NCBI GenBank assembly: GCA_035637455.1
Contig: DASPXE010000251.1
Coordinates: 1 to 14,894 of the forward strand
Length of the DNA: 14,894 bases
Source of the DNA: 20CM-4-69-16 sp035637455
GTDB lineage: Bacteria; Gemmatimonadota; Gemmatimonadetes; Gemmatimonadales; GWC2-71-9
Direction: 5' to 3'
Notes under the pieces: generated by a model
Database searches by the model: none
The model's input: the letters and a program-made list of their open reading frames with translations, nothing else
What the model was told of the DNA's origin: nothing
Shown: one piece after another, positions 13,774 through 14,894 of the stretch
Layout: each line of letters starts with the position of its first letter
Position numbering within the stretch: position 1 is the first letter of the stretch
Program-made: the position numbers and the translations under genes

Positions 13774-14894
13774 TCACGACCTTGAACACACCGGAGCGAC
13801 GAGCGCCGGGCCGGTCGCTGCGACCGGCTTGAGGTTGTTCTGGGTCAGCACGGCATTGAACGTGGCGAGCGGCGCTGCGTTGATCCCGGTCCACGTCGTC
13901 ACCACGGTCTGGAGGTCCCTACAGCCGGCGACGTAGGCGGCCTGCATCGCCGGCGTCGGCGCCATGTCGCCGTTCTCGAGCGTGTTGATCTGGCCTGCGA
14001 GATTGCCGTTCACGCTCACGAAGGTCGGCGCCGGCCGAGCACCGCCTCCGAAGAAGCCGCCCCCCCCGCCCCCCCCGCCGCGCCCGCCCCCCGGATCGCC
14101 GGCCACTAGGGCGAGCGTCGAGTCGAAGGCCTTCGCCGCCGCGACCACCGCTGCCGGCAGAGCTGGCGCGGTATCCGCCGCCACCGCGGCGCGCAGCGCT
14201 GCGACCTGGTGGTAGCCGTCCCACGATTGCTTAGTGCCGGCGATGATCTTCGTCTGTAAGTCGTACTGCGCGCGCACGTCCGCGGCCCGGGCGGGAGAGC
14301 GCGGATCGTTCACAACCGTCACGCTCCGCGTGTAGGGTTTGTCGCCAACGATCAGCTTGAGCGTATAGACGCCCGGGGGCACAAGCGGCCCCACCGGAGA
14401 CGGGGGCGTCAGGCCCGGATTGGCGTTGATCTCGAACGTGTGGGTCAACGCCGCCGGAGCCTCGGCGCGCAGATCCCAATTCACCCGGTTGGTGCCGGCC
14501 GCGGTGGCCAGCCGCTGCGGCGTGGCGATCCAGAAATTGGGCTCGGGCGGCTGCGCGGCTTCTTTGACGGGCTCGACCGGCGCGCTCGAGAGGTGGCGCA
14601 CGACCGCGCCGCCCGCGTCCAGGACGTCCAGCGAGATCTCCCCGGTCGGCGGCGAGGCCAGGTAGTAATAGATGATCGCGCCATCGGGCGGGTTGAGCGC
14701 GTGCGGGACCTCGGGCGGGAACGGCGTGTCCGCGCCCACGTTGCGACGCACGCGCACGGCGTCCCCGGGCGCGAACAGATGCACCGGGTGATTCGCCGTG
14801 GCAGCCGTGATCTGGCGCAGCGGCGAGTAATCGTCGAGTACCCAGATGCCGCGGCCGTAGGTGCCGACCACCAGGTCGTTGCCGTGAATCGCGA
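13774..14894 (-). CDS. C-terminal part of a VPS10/sortilin-type propeller protein, cut by the window edge
   Basis: The frame is open to the right edge, so only about the last 372 residues are seen. They begin 'AIHGNDLVVGTYGRGIWVLDDY', the signature of the last propeller blade in large secreted sortilin-like 'glycosyl hydrolase' proteins frequent in Gemmatimonadota and Acidobacteriota. A beta-sandwich segment follows ('GEISLDVLDAGGAVVRHLSS', 'NRVNWDLRAEAP', 'VPPGVYTLKLIVGDKPYTRSVTVVNDPR'). Then come a helical segment, a Gly-rich linker encoded by long G tracts (14060-14092), and a final helical segment 'TPAMQAAYVAGCRDLQTVV'. The family is probably exported; its substrate is not established and hydrolase activity is doubtful. 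It lies 15 bp upstream of the serine esterase and its end overlaps that gene's ribosome-binding region, implying one transcript. Confidence 0.8.
   Translation of the reverse strand, partial: AIHGNDLVVGTYGRGIWVLDDYSPLRQITAATANHPVHLFAPGDAVRVRRNVGADTPFPPEVPHALNPPDGAIIYYYLASPPTGEISLDVLDAGGAVVRHLSSAPVEPVKEAAQPPEPNFWIATPQRLATAAGTNRVNWDLRAEAPAALTHTFEINANPGLTPPSPVGPLVPPGVYTLKLIVGDKPYTRSVTVVNDPRSPARAADVRAQYDLQTKIIAGTKQSWDGYHQVAALRAAVAADTAPALPAAVVAAAKAFDSTLALVAGDPGGGRGGGGGGGGFFGGGARPAPTFVSVNGNLAGQINTLENGDMAPTPAMQAAYVAGCRDLQTVVTTWTGINAAPLATFNAVLTQNNLKPVAATGPALVAPVCSRS

Overview
The window is high-GC bacterial DNA. It most resembles Gemmatimonadota, or a relative such as Acidobacteriota. The grounds are family recognition and style: short signal peptides ending in Leu-Leu-Ala-Gln or Ala-Ala-Ala-Gln, a sortilin/VPS10-type propeller protein with the ending 'VVGTYGRGIWVLDDY', small outer-membrane barrels, and many envelope or secreted proteins of unknown role. 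No rRNA, tRNA or CRISPR array is visible. The assignment is an inference, not proof.

Layout. 26-448 (+) is a small four-helix membrane protein. It converges on an LptF/LptG-family permease (580-1521, -) that appears to have lost its periplasmic beta-jellyroll. The 138-bp divergent gap that follows holds a credible promoter for the permease. It also holds a 10-bp inverted repeat that would hide the ribosome binding site of the next gene, a cysteine-rich putative lipoprotein with an HEIRH motif (1661-2911, +). A perfect 17-bp tandem duplication covers the stop codon of that gene.

10853 to 2955 (-) is a run of three genes on one strand. The order is a 1139-residue Asp-box (BNR) beta-propeller protein with no signal peptide, a TMEM165/GDT1-type cation transporter, and a giant membrane-anchored M48 metallopeptidase (about 1265 residues) with a long C-terminal TPR-like extension. 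The gaps are about 33 and 54-78 bp, so co-transcription is plausible. The joint function is unknown.

11036-11536 (-) encodes a small helix-turn-helix regulator. It diverges from an outer-membrane barrel gene (11648-12196, +). The barrel is followed, with a ribosome binding site overlapping its stop, by the N-terminal stub of a patatin-like phospholipase that seems to begin at CTG. The stub keeps the oxyanion loop and nucleophile but ends before the catalytic Asp. Its TAG stop overlaps, in a CTAG palindrome, the stop of the convergent downstream gene.

12472 to the right edge (-) is a secreted family VIII-like serine esterase (beta-lactamase fold) preceded, 15 bp upstream, by the C-terminal part of a VPS10-type propeller protein that continues outside the window.

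Most of the genes are predicted to act in the envelope or outside the cell: LPS export, surface proteins, proteases, esterases and cation transport. The best leads are the jellyroll-less Lpt permease, the start-site hairpin at 1615-1661, the propeller/transporter/M48 cluster, and the CTG-initiated truncated patatin.
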